DNA from: Gracilaria caudata
Taxonomy: Eukaryota > Rhodophyta > Florideophyceae > Gracilariales > Gracilariaceae
Direction of reading: 5' to 3'
NCBI GenBank assembly: GCA_030374735.1
Contig: JASCIV010000605.1
Span: 1,695-15,869, forward strand
Length of the DNA: 14,175 nt
Positions 1 through 7,927 of the stretch are shown piece after piece. The position numbers and the translations under genes are program-made. Positions within the stretch are counted from its first letter, which is position 1. Each line of letters begins with the position of its first letter. Below the pieces are notes generated by a model, which worked only from the letters and a program-made list of their open reading frames with translations, ran no database searches and had not been told where the DNA came from.

Positions 1-232
1 ACACGCCAATACCGAGAACTTGTTGGTGTACAACGCTTTGCTTCAAACACGATGGCCATAGATTGTTTTTCACAACTCATCTCCTCTTTGAACCGCATAT
101 CTGCACATTCACAAAAGCGTATCATGACCACCATCAGCAGATAACATCCCCTGATGAGCAATTCCCGTAACAAAATACTTGCCCTCCGACCAGTACCGCG
201 TGCATCTCAATGCAAAGTCGTATTCTTCGTTT

Positions 233-1777
233 TCACTCAAAAGTTGCCATTATTGGCTTGATGATGGCTAGAGTTTCTTCAAACAACTTCGCACAATCCG
301 TGAGACGGCTGTTCCAAATGTACGCGTCTTCATCTTGAACCTCCGCATCTCTCAAGAACACGTCCAGAGCAGCTGCATTCCTCAACACCGTCATCAGACA
401 TAACAGCTTCTCAAATTCCTCATAACCCACCAGTGTCTCCCAACGTTTCCATATCTTTCTACGAAATTGTTCTCTGTCGTTCTTGGAAGCAAACGAAAGA
501 ACATCACTCATGTCCAACAGTGGGTGCCCTATGTCGCAGATGTCCCAATCGAAAAACTGAAAGCCACTGTTCCCTTCTACTGTTTCAGTGCCAATATTGG
601 TTTCATTGAGATCCCCATGTACTAGAGTGTTTGGAAATCCATAACTTGAGATCTTCTTGCATGCCTTTATCAACACTTCCTCACCACAACGGAGTTCATG
701 GAGTGACTTTTCGTCCTCTTCCAAGCCTTTCACTGCTTTCTCCAGAGCTTCATGGTACAGCATGTTATGAAGGTTGGCAGCAGCCCATTCGCTGTCTCGG
801 ACTTCCACCCCGCCAGCCTTTAGTTCATCCATATGTTCAGCCGAAACTTCCTGTATTCGTAACACTGTATTAATTAGTAGTTCTACATCCACAAACTCCC
901 CTAGAAACAGTTTCTCGTCTAACGTAAGTCCAACACTTCTCTGTATAAACATCCCATCACTCTCATTCACTGCAATCACTTGCGGTACAACATTCAGTTT
1001 CTGTAGAACTCTTGAGACCGTTGCTGTTCGCCGAGCTTCCCCCACTACAGGAAGTCCAGCTTTAATGAAAAGCACTTCCTTCTCCTCATCTGCACCAGAT
1101 GCGAACGCTGGTCTCGACAGGTCCGAGTTGCAGCTCCATACCGCTGAATGATGATCATCTTTAATCTTCACCAGACCACTATAAAGCTTTTTGTCATCCA
1201 TTTCACAATTTGTCACCTCCTTCACCCACTTCATCATCCTACAGAACCACCCCATATGACGCCAAGGCGGTAATCTTAACCGCACTTCTCCACTGATATC
1301 TTTCATCGCTCTCATCACTACACGTCTCAAGTCCAGACCAAGTTCCCTCTCCGTCTCAACCCAGTTTCCCTCCTTCACCTCCTTCATCGATATCCACTTC
1401 ATTCGTCTTCCTTTCCCATTGCTTTTGTCCTCTTCTACCGATTCAAACAGTAGTACCGAAACAGTATCATATGTCTCTCCCCACAGTACACATTTTTTCC
1501 TGTCATCAGTCGCCCACAACTCCCGTACAAATCGCACATGTACTCCAAAAAAAGACTCTGCCTCCTTCTCTATTTTTGCTACCGAGCCTTTGCACCAGAA
1601 ATGAGAACAGATTGGCATCATTGGCAACCGAACAGATGTGTCTGGCAGCACTTCCGCCATGATTCGCGTCCGTTCATGCGACGGAAGCATTATCAAGTAG
1701 CGGTATCTCTGATGGCCATTACCATGAAATGGCTCTTCTGCGGCTTCAGCGAAATCATTTACTAAGTACGGATCCAT
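233..1777 (-). CDS. Aminoglycoside phosphotransferase (APH/choline kinase-like) family protein with extra N-terminal domain
   Basis: A 514-residue intronless gene, probably an ATP-dependent kinase of a small molecule; the substrate cannot be told. The C-terminal half has the APH layout: the ATP-binding lysine in FIKAG (Lys239), a conserved glutamate in GEARRT (Glu247), the catalytic loop HGDLNETNI (His387, Asp389, Asn394) and the metal-binding FFDWD (Asp410) followed by IGHPLLD. All key residues are present, so the protein may be active. Residues 1-170 form a separate domain that I do not firmly recognise; it is joined through PPWRHMGWF, a linker that I recall from phosphotransferases with an added N-terminal domain. 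I chose the ATG at 1777 because its context, AACATGG, is strong; the open frame runs back to 1861 but has no earlier ATG. No signal peptide or membrane segment is seen. The 232 bases to its left, at the window edge, hold no supported gene. It is the best candidate for a host gene here. Confidence 0.85.
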   Translation of the reverse strand: MDPYLVNDFAEAAEEPFHGNGHQRYRYLIMLPSHERTRIMAEVLPDTSVRLPMMPICSHFWCKGSVAKIEKEAESFFGVHVRFVRELWATDDRKKCVLWGETYDTVSVLLFESVEEDKSNGKGRRMKWISMKEVKEGNWVETERELGLDLRRVVMRAMKDISGEVRLRLPPWRHMGWFCRMMKWVKEVTNCEMDDKKLYSGLVKIKDDHHSAVWSCNSDLSRPAFASGADEEKEVLFIKAGLPVVGEARRTATVSRVLQKLNVVPQVIAVNESDGMFIQRSVGLTLDEKLFLGEFVDVELLINTVLRIQEVSAEHMDELKAGGVEVRDSEWAAANLHNMLYHEALEKAVKGLEEDEKSLHELRCGEEVLIKACKKISSYGFPNTLVHGDLNETNIGTETVEGNSGFQFFDWDICDIGHPLLDMSDVLSFASKNDREQFRRKIWKRWETLVGYEEFEKLLCLMTVLRNAAALDVFLRDAEVQDEDAYIWNSRLTDCAKLFEETLAIIKPIMATFE

Positions 1778-2031
1778 GTTGATTTCAAAAGAAATCCAAC
1801 ACCTTTCGGAGTTGAGAGCTCGATTGGAAGACGAGTACGGAAGAGGGGCGAAGGGTAGCACACTTGCACGACGACGCTGAATTGCGAAGATGATCTTGGC
1901 GGCACCAAATTGGCTCTAGTACTACACTTGTACCTTTGTAGAATACCCTATACTGACAAGGGTGAGGTTAAAAGCGTAAAGGGGGCTAACGTTACAAAGC
2001 GCCGCACCATGCTGGATCAGGCGAGAACTTC

Positions 2032-2081
2032 AACAGGCAAGAACTTCAATCATTGAACAATCATTGAAGTTCTTGCCTGTT
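2032..2081. repeat. Near-perfect 50-nt hairpin
   Basis: Positions 2032-2050 and 2063-2081 are exact reverse complements over 19 bases. After one C-C mismatch, the inner bases ATTG and CAAT pair across an AA loop. A 9-base part of the left arm (GAACTTCAA) also occurs just upstream, at about 2024-2032. It lies about 255 bases upstream of the start of the phosphotransferase gene. Possible readings are a tiny foldback element, a small-RNA precursor, or a cruciform or regulatory structure. The sequence alone does not decide. Confidence 0.85.
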
Positions 2082-2786
2082 CCAGGCTAGAATCTGATGC
2101 AGAATAAAATTTTTCAGTACAGGTAGCGTTCTACCCTTGTAGCTTTCCCTCAAATGAAGGTCGAGTTTGTTTATACCTTCGTACAGTCTTTCTTTTTCTC
2201 AATACGAAGGGAAAAGTTTCACGTTTTACCCACTGCCGTGCAAATACTTGTAGTGATACTGTTTGTTATGTTCATCAAGACAACTTTTGGATTTGTACTT
2301 TCGAACATTCCTGACAAGGGTATGGGGGATACCTTTTCTCTTGATGTACATTCTTGTGATTCCAGATAGTGCCCTTGGCAAAGTACGACGGTAGTTACCG
2401 CAATAGAGGCATTCCACTCTGCCGCTCTTTGATTTTGAGCTGCTTAAAAGCAGGAGGCACAACGGCAGAAGTGGCCGCTGAGACGTGCATGTTTGACGAG
2501 CCAGGAAAGCCCTTTGTAGGACACGCGCGTGGATATGATGCCGCCCGCGCATCTCTGCTTCTTTGAAATCACAACAATTAAGTGATTGAGAAGTTTTTCA
2601 TTCGTTGACTGACGCGCTCATACATCACCTCCGTCGTATGCAGTGCACATATCATCGAGACGTTCGGTTACGGTCAAGAGAGCTCATACTAGAGATGTAG
2701 ACAATTGTATGCTGCAATTAGTAAGTTCTTCTTTATTGCTGATATTTGTTGAGAACAATGGAGCAAACGCTATTCGTGAGTCCTCT
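2082..2786. other. Non-genic stretch, no supported gene
   Basis: Short open frames occur on both strands but none has good support. The best is a plus-strand stretch at 2369-2566 with no ATG start, reading IPLCRSLILSCLKAGGTTAEVAAE. It faintly recalls the first helices of a helix-turn-helix domain, but I would not call it one. The motif CTGACAAGGGT occurs twice, at about 1953 and 2311, which may mark an old repeat. Nothing else is seen. Confidence 0.5.
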
Positions 2787-2828
2787 TCAATGGCAGTCGG
2801 AGTTAACAATACTGTTTGAAGACGCCAT
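2787..2828 (-). other. Orphan 13-codon ORF downstream of a TATA motif and pyrimidine-rich leader
   Basis: On the minus strand an ATG at 2828 (context CAAAATGGCG, a good eukaryotic start) opens MASSNSIVNSDCH and then stops at 2787-2789. Upstream on the same strand are a TTTAG acceptor-like sequence near 2921, a long pyrimidine-rich stretch and a TATATAAA box at 3186-3193. This looks like the 5' end of a gene whose reading frame was lost shortly after the start. A different minus frame (2684-2938) stays open across the same place, which would fit a frameshift. No product is recognised. Confidence 0.25.
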
Positions 2829-2989
2829 TTTGATAGAAATAGCGCGGGTGATGACAACCCAGCAAAAGATATAGCGCCAGGGGGTACCAGCCTAGATAGA
2901 CGAGGAAAGTAACTGTAGCCTAAAGACAAACACAACACAAAAGCAAGCGAGCCGTAACACCAAATGGGCCCCTAATGTGGGGCAGAGCT

Positions 2990-3150
2990 GCGGGGGAACA
3001 ATGAAGAAGAGCGAGAGACCGGAATGCTCGAAGGAGGGAGGGGATGAAAGCAAGTAAGAAAAAAAGAAAGAGAGATGGTTGAAAGCAGAGAGCGACAGAT
3101 TGTGCTAAGGAAAGATGGCGGTGCCGAGAAGGTAGAGACGATGGTCTGCT
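2990..3150. repeat. Purine-rich (GA) tract
   Basis: The plus strand here is mostly A and G, with runs such as GAAGAAGAGCGAGAGA and AAAAAAAGAAAGAGAGA. Read on the minus strand it is a CT-rich stretch just downstream of a TATATAAA box, as seen in pyrimidine-rich 5' leaders. It could also be plain low-complexity sequence. Confidence 0.6.
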
Positions 3151-3185
3151 CGAGTTGAGTTGGCGGTGATGCTCCAACTCGAAGG

Positions 3186-3193
3186 TTTATATA
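3186..3193 (-). promoter_or_regulatory. Candidate TATA box, minus strand
   Basis: The minus strand reads TATATAAA and is followed by a pyrimidine-rich region. It would drive transcription leftward, toward the orphan ATG at 2828. The evidence is the motif and its context only. Confidence 0.35.
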
Positions 3194-3415
3194 CACGGCT
3201 GATAAACTAATTACACTTTTAGTATACGTAGTGATAGCTAATCACATTTTTGTAAACTAGATTATTCTATTTTTAGAGATGCACCGTCACGAAATTATTG
3301 GGAGGTATCCTGGCTCAAACGAGCTCACCATTGTATGACATGTCGATCTAACACAACTTTTGATTCAAAAATCCTCAATCATCTGTCTCACTATGTCCTG
3401 ATTGTTGCAGATGTG

Positions 3416-3424
3416 TATTTATAA
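3416..3424 (+). promoter_or_regulatory. Candidate TATA-like box upstream of the 3493 ORF
   Basis: TATTTATAA lies 68 bases before the ATG at 3493, a plausible distance for a short 5' leader. AT-rich matches are common by chance. Confidence 0.25.
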
Positions 3425-3492
3425 CCTGTGATCTTCGATTTTTGGTTTGGATGTTCTTGTCATTTCAAGGGTTACTATCGACTCACAGCAGT

Positions 3493-3897
3493 ATGTCCGC
3501 AAAAGAAGCCTTGTCTGTTGTTGCCGATGATGAAGTGGAGGACCGCGAGGTCTGCACTGAGCGTACTAACTCCGTTGTTGAACAGGAGGCAGGAGAAGTC
3601 TTTGATGATGCTGTCAAATTCGATGATCCAGATGAAGAGCCAGAGGGAGTTGTGGACAAAAAAGTTTTGGAGGCAGAGATTAATTTTAGGATCGAATCTT
3701 GCGAAAAGACCCTGCAAGGTATTCTCCGTGGACGCGGTGTGGCAATCGATCAACTGAAGCTTGACATGACCGAGTGGCCGGCGATGTTCGTGCGAGGCCT
3801 TGGTGTTGGTTTTGAAGAAAGTTGTCGCCGCAGCCCGTCACGTTTCAAAACCCTTCGTGCTGTTCGCAGTGCTGTTCACGAGGTGTTCCCTGCATAA
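3493..3897 (+). CDS. Hypothetical protein, 134 aa, acidic N-terminal half and basic C-terminal half
   Basis: I do not recognise this protein. From the ATG at 3493 the frame runs to TAA at 3895-3897. Residues 1-60 are strongly acidic (runs such as DDEVEDRE and FDDPDEEPE). Residues 60-134 are mixed to basic, with a probable helix around EAEINFRIESCEKTLQGIL and an Arg-rich C-terminus (RRSPSRFKTLRAVRSAVHEV). No signal peptide, membrane segment or zinc-binding pattern is seen. The frame also stays open back to an ATG at 3442, giving 151 residues; I prefer 3493 because the extra 17 residues look like leader sequence and a TATA-like box lies upstream. It may be a small host gene, or an exon or fragment of a larger one. 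No transposon motif is present. Confidence 0.5.
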   Translation: MSAKEALSVVADDEVEDREVCTERTNSVVEQEAGEVFDDAVKFDDPDEEPEGVVDKKVLEAEINFRIESCEKTLQGILRGRGVAIDQLKLDMTEWPAMFVRGLGVGFEESCRRSPSRFKTLRAVRSAVHEVFPA

Positions 3898-4020
3898 TCG
3901 TTCGTGCCTTGATGGCATTTCTGCTTTACAATGACGTCCCTCTAATGCGTAAACTTGAATGAGTTTTCTTTGCCGTTCCTGGTGTCTTTTTCCTGCTGGT
4001 AACATTGCTGTAAGTGACTA

Positions 4021-4052
4021 TTACGGTGGTCTTAGGAAAGGTACCATCGTAA
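4021..4052. repeat. 10-bp stem-loop
   Basis: TTACGGTGGT at 4021-4030 pairs with ACCATCGTAA at 4043-4052, all pairs if one G-U wobble is allowed, around a 12-base loop. It lies about 125 bases past the end of the 3493 ORF and 70 bases before the large hairpin array. Its role is unknown. Confidence 0.5.
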
Positions 4053-4117
4053 GGCGCCCCACCTACGTCCAAGATTGTCCCCTCATGTAGCCACACAGTG
4101 GCGGCCGCAGCGCGTCG

Positions 4118-4625
4118 TCTTTTGCATGACTGCAAGCACCACCAACACAAGTGTTTCCTGACGTGGCCGCAAGACGAGCGACGACGCCCAACTTCTTCCA
4201 TCCAAGCCGCAGCGCGGCCACCACATCTAGCGCCTTCCTTGCGTGGGCGCAAAGCGGCCACGCGCGCGACTTTTCATCATCGCTGCAACGGTGGTTATAC
4301 GCGCTGTTCCTTCCTCGCGTGGCCGCAGTCGGCCACGCGCGCAGTATCTTCCAACGCCGCGCTAGCGGCGCTCAGACGCGAAACGTTTCTCAAAGCCGCT
4401 ACGGCGGCGGTAAGGCGTGCAGTATCTCTCAAGCGTGGCCGCCGTGGCCACCGTGCTCAACATCTTTCTTGCGCAGCCGCGACAGCGGCCACACACGCGG
4501 CTTTCCTCCTCCCGTCGTCGGTGTGGCGGCAACGCCACACGCGCAGCTTCCCTCCTCCCGTCGTCGGTGCGGCGGCAACGCGCTGCCTCGTTCACGGTGG
4601 CCGCGGACGGCCGCAGCGCGTGAAC
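4118..4625. repeat. Periodic array of GC-rich stem-loops (about 40-bp spacing)
   Basis: Short inverted repeats with 3- to 5-base loops recur about every 40 bp. Clear ones: 4122-4135 (5-bp stem), 4206-4218 (5 bp), 4241-4263 (10 bp, one mismatch), 4317-4338 (9 bp, loop CAGT), 4355-4370 (6 bp, loop GCTA), 4395-4408 (5 bp), 4435-4451 (6 bp), 4476-4489 (5 bp), 4521-4540 (8 bp, loop GCAA) and 4599-4612 (5 bp). The stems differ in sequence but each is self-complementary. Spacers between them share a loose ACGCGCAGTATCTTTCAA pattern. The units at about 4503 and 4550 are nearly identical over 47 bp. Several plus-strand frames stay open through the array, but the spacing is not a multiple of three and the translations are Ala/Arg-rich low complexity, so I treat it as non-coding. 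Other degenerate units probably lie near 4144, 4163, 4280 and 4568. Confidence 0.8.
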
Positions 4626-4692
4626 AGGGGTGGAGGGTGGCAGATATGCTGTGGACACCTTGTTATGGTATCAAGTAGTTTCCTTTGGGAGT

Positions 4693-4745
4693 GTCCCAGT
4701 GGGAAACATTACCCTTTGATTCACATAGGGGTCGTCCACTGGGAC
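4693..4745. repeat. 10-bp perfect inverted repeat
   Basis: GTCCCAGTGG at 4693-4702 is the exact reverse complement of CCACTGGGAC at 4736-4745, with 33 bases between. It lies between the hairpin array and the decayed DDE transposase gene. It may be part of a transposon end or a simple foldback. Confidence 0.55.
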
Positions 4746-4780
4746 ATTTTCTGGGTTTTTGGTCACACTGTTACAATCCC

Positions 4781-4860
4781 AATTGCGATTGCTACAACCG
4801 CTGCAATGACAATTGTGATTGCTACAGCCGCTGCAATCGCAATTACGATTGTCACAGTTC
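4781..4860 (+). repeat. 30-bp tandem repeat, about 2.7 copies
   Basis: Units at 4781-4810 and 4811-4840 differ at about six positions and share the core GATTGCTACA(A/G)CCGCTGCAAT. A third, partial unit runs 4841-4860. In one frame the repeat encodes a Cys-rich period of ten residues (NCDCYNRCND, NCDCYSRCNR), but the surrounding frame shows no other sign of being a gene. Confidence 0.7.
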
Positions 4861-4924
4861 TCTGGTATCCAGGTTGCAACTATCTTACATGGAGCTTTAC
4901 AAAACTATCCTCCAAACCGGAAAT

Positions 4925-6253
4925 ATGCCGAACCTAACACCTGAGCACGCTTTTTGACGCGCTTGAACTCCTGGCGGATACCGCTTACAGCATCCGCCGG
5001 GAGTTCGACACTGTCAGCAGCGACGGCAGCCTGCCAAGCTCAAACAACGAAAGTGATTCAGATTCCGAAGTTTTCGACATTTTCCACAGCCAAAACTTCT
5101 CTTCAATCTATACATAGAATGACGAATTTCTCTGCACCAGGATTTCAGAATTTATGGAATATTTTCAGCCACTTCGTTTCCGAAAATTAGAATGTAGGTG
5201 GGGGGGGGAAAGTTTCAAACGAATGGGAAAGACACTTTCCTTATGATGCTGACTGTTCAAAAGCACGGTGGACGCTGGGACTTGCTAACTAGTATTTTCA
5301 ACTTCAAAACCCCAACATTCGAAAAATGATCACGAAACATATTTGGCTAGCTAAGAAGTTTGTTTTCAAACAAATGATGTTGAAAAACTCAAAAACTGGC
5401 CAAAGTTACGACTCATGTAGCAAAATGGCATTTTAGAAATGCAACTACGCTTACTACGCCACTGAAGTCAAATTTGAACAGACTAATCGCCCAGGATGGA
5501 TTTGGAAGAAGCCCAAAAAGCTTTTCAGTAGCAAATAGGAACTTTATGGCCACAAAAATAAAGTCACAGTTTTACCCAACGGTATGGCAGTCAATTTTAA
5601 AAATCACTTTCCCGGTGCGAAGTCTGACGTAAGCATTGTTTATGGTTATTTTAAGAAGTTTTACAAAATTGCGTTGGAAAAATTGGAAGATGAAGTTTAG
5701 TACGCAGATACCGGAATTCTATGTGAAGAATATTCTGATTACTTGGCTGTCTTATGTGATAAAGGATATCAAGGCGGCAGGGATTTCTTCGCGTAATTCA
5801 TCCGAAAAAATCTCCGCCTAATGGTTTGCTTACACGTGATGAAGTGGCGGAGAAAAAGCGCATCTTCTCTGATAGACTTATTGTGGAAAACGGTTTCGGG
5901 CGTTTGTCTGAACTATGGGCTATTTGTTTTTTGAAGTATTTTCGGAGTGAGATTATTTTCGATTTCATTTTGATTATATGTCTTGGCTTAACTAATGCAC
6001 ATATTAGGAAGTTACCGCTGCGAAAGGAAGATTGTGAGTTCTGTGCTGAGGTGAAGAAACGCATGTACAAGATTGGGAGGATACTGAGAAAAAGAGGCAG
6101 CTGGCGCAGAAACGGTACCGTGGTAAGCGCCAGGGGCGTTTACACGCTATGATGCGCAAAGTTGGTTCGGAAGAGGAGACCCCAGCGCCGTTATATACTG
6201 AAGTTTGTCCATGGATACGAGTTGATGAAGCCCGCACGCAGTTGCGTGGCTAA
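4925..6253 (+). pseudogene. Decayed DDE_Tnp_4 family transposase (oomycete-type)
   Basis: Successive frames give one recognisable transposase in order: MPNLTPEHAF start (4925), SSNNESDSDSE acidic stretch, KHGGRWDLLTSIFNFKTPTFEK (about 5260-5325), YATEVKFEQTNRP (about 5455), LYGHKNKVTVLPNG (about 5540), HFPGAKSDVSI (about 5605), LAVLCDKGYQGG (about 5745), HPKKSPPNGLLTRDE (about 5799), LIVENGFGRL (about 5878), LTNAHIRKLPLRKED (about 5990) and a basic tail ending in TAA at 6251-6253. This motif order matches, from memory, the DDE_Tnp_4 proteins common in oomycetes. Decay: frame changes near 4955, in the G9 run at 5200-5208, and near 5322, 5792 and 6093; in-frame stops at 5115, 5434, 5536 and 5698. 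The first catalytic Asp appears as Glu (ATEV). AATAAA follows at 6258-6263. It cannot encode a working enzyme. Confidence 0.82.
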
Positions 6254-6293
6254 ATGCAATAAAATTCGATTTGTTTACAATGCTATTGCATTT
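6252..6293. terminator. 3' end region of the DDE pseudogene: AATAAA within a 10-bp inverted repeat
   Basis: AAATGCAATA at 6252-6261 and TATTGCATTT at 6284-6293 are exact reverse complements. AATAAA at 6258-6263 lies five bases after the pseudogene stop codon. It probably marks the old transcript's 3' end. The inverted repeat may be coincidental in AT-rich DNA. Confidence 0.4.
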
Positions 6294-6401
6294 CTCTTTA
6301 GGTACCGCTTACATTGGCAGGCTTTTAAGTGCACTGTCACTATCGACGCATTTAATTTATCTTCTCGAATTTAATTCTTCTATTAGTGGAAGATCTAATG
6401 A

Positions 6402-7927
6402 AACGTTAAGGCCCAACGTAATGCCGCAAAAACTGAACAATTCAAGCCCTTCTTACGAGAAGTTTCAGCAAAAAACACGGCAATACATGATTATATTGAA
6501 CTTATTTCTATGAATAGCTTGCCTCTTTCAACTGTGGAGAACGAGCTGTTCCGCAAAATAGTCAAACAAGAAGACAAGTTCTGGGCAAAGACTATACAGG
6601 GTGTGTTATTGAAGCTTACGAATTTAGTCTAGAAAAAATTGAAGAAGAGATGCGACAAGCGAAATACGGTGCCATCCTGCACGACGGGTGGACTTGTTGT
6701 AGCGTTCATTATATTGGCCTTCTTGTCTCTTACAGAAAGAAGGGTAGCAGCACATCCAATTCTTGTTCTTCAAAGAAAGTGCAGCTTATGCTGCTTTCAT
6801 GCTTACCAATGGCATCAGTACAAGATGAGTACGAGCTTAATGAAGAGGAGTGTGATTTTGTTGGGAACAAGCAACCCCTCGTTACGTCGAAATTCATGCA
6901 CAGCATATACATGATATGTTTGGCTATTACTCGGTTGACTCTTCTAAATGGATATAGTGTCAAACAGCGGAAAACTTCCCTGTAAACAAGAAAGTGGCAA
7001 ACCTACTGAAAGTCCCTCATGTCGCCTGCAAACCCCATTTCCTAAACTTGGAAGTCAACTCTATGGTATGTATTCTGGCAGATTTCAAGACTCTTATTGA
7101 TTCAGCGCACAGCACCATGTCAGACTTCTAAAAGAGTCTACGGGAAGCCGCTTCGCTGTGCAATTTGGTGAATTGAAACCGATCATACACATTGAAACCC
7201 GATTGTCGGGTAAGCTCTATGTGTTAGAGCGTTATCTTCGAATTAAAAGGCAACTTTCGGCTGTATCCAACCATCCTTGGTCAACATTGTATATGGACAA
7301 AAGCCAAAGGCTTTTAAATAAAATCCAAAGATATACACGGCTGCTTAAAGGTATTGATGAAGCAACGAAGTACTTTCACAGCTCTCAACTGTCATGGTTT
7401 GATTGTCAAAAATCCATCGATATGGCTGTGGAGAATGTCGCAAATGGTTTAAATGATCAAAGTTCTGCGTTCTATGCTTGCTTCCTAAAGAAAAAAAATA
7501 TCGCACTTGATGCAAATATTTTGGCTGATCCGTTTTTGAAAGTGGTGTGTGTAAGCTACAATCCGACAGGGCTCATGAATTGATCAAGTTGGAAAAAGAA
7601 GCATGTCATCGTTTACTGCTTGAAGCGAGGGAATCAGACATAGAAGAGAATAACAATGAAGAATTATGCCCGTGCTATCGTGACAAGAAAGAAAAGCGAA
7701 AGAGGAGAAAATTTTGTAGTGCAAGGTACAAAGATTGTTGTTTTATTTTAGGTCCTGTGGCTGAAGTGAAGAAACTGTGGTCGATTGATACCTAGATTTT
7801 AAGAGATGAGCGTAAGGGTTTAACTCCCATTGTGTTTAATTCGCTCATTTTCTTACGAATCAATCATAGGTTCTGGGATGTATACACTGTATGCGAGGCA
7901 TTGAAGAAAATTTTTGCCGTGGTGTGA
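6402..7927 (+). pseudogene. Decayed hAT-superfamily transposase
   Basis: Joined frames read as a hAT transposase. In order: FKPFLREVSAKN (about 6445), MNSLPLSTVENELFRKIVK (about 6510), the first catalytic region AILHDGWTCCSVHYIGLLVSY (about 6671), HIHDMFGYYSVDSSKW (about 6905), VNKKVANLLKVPHVACKPH (about 6982) with HFLNLEVN, LKPIIHIETRLSGKLYVLERYLRI (about 7173) and, at the C-terminus, the dimerisation region VAEVKKLWSI then LRDERKGLTPIVFNSLIFLR and FWD (about 7757-7875). Frame changes fall near 6605, 6890, 7160 and 7547; in-frame stops lie at 6955, 7129 and 7793. The end at 7925-7927 is the first stop after the hAT C-terminus. The N-terminal BED zinc finger usual in the family is not visible, and I could not find terminal repeats. 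The element is dead. Confidence 0.8.

Noticed and set aside
1778..1861. A 28-residue N-terminal extension of the phosphotransferase
   Set aside because: There is no ATG in that stretch, only GTG, and the ATG at 1777 has a strong context.
2226..2552. Minus-strand frame with CLYCGNY and later His residues as a zinc finger
   Set aside because: The spacing fits no zinc-finger class that I know and the frame has no other support.
4118..4625. CRISPR-like array
   Set aside because: Units are not identical repeats with unique spacers, the context is eukaryotic, and no cas genes are present.
4098..4937. A 279-codon plus-strand open frame (and others of 175 and 98 codons) across the GC-rich region
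   Set aside because: GC-rich DNA has few stops, several frames are open at once, the translations are Ala/Arg/His low complexity, and the 40-bp hairpin period does not keep a frame.
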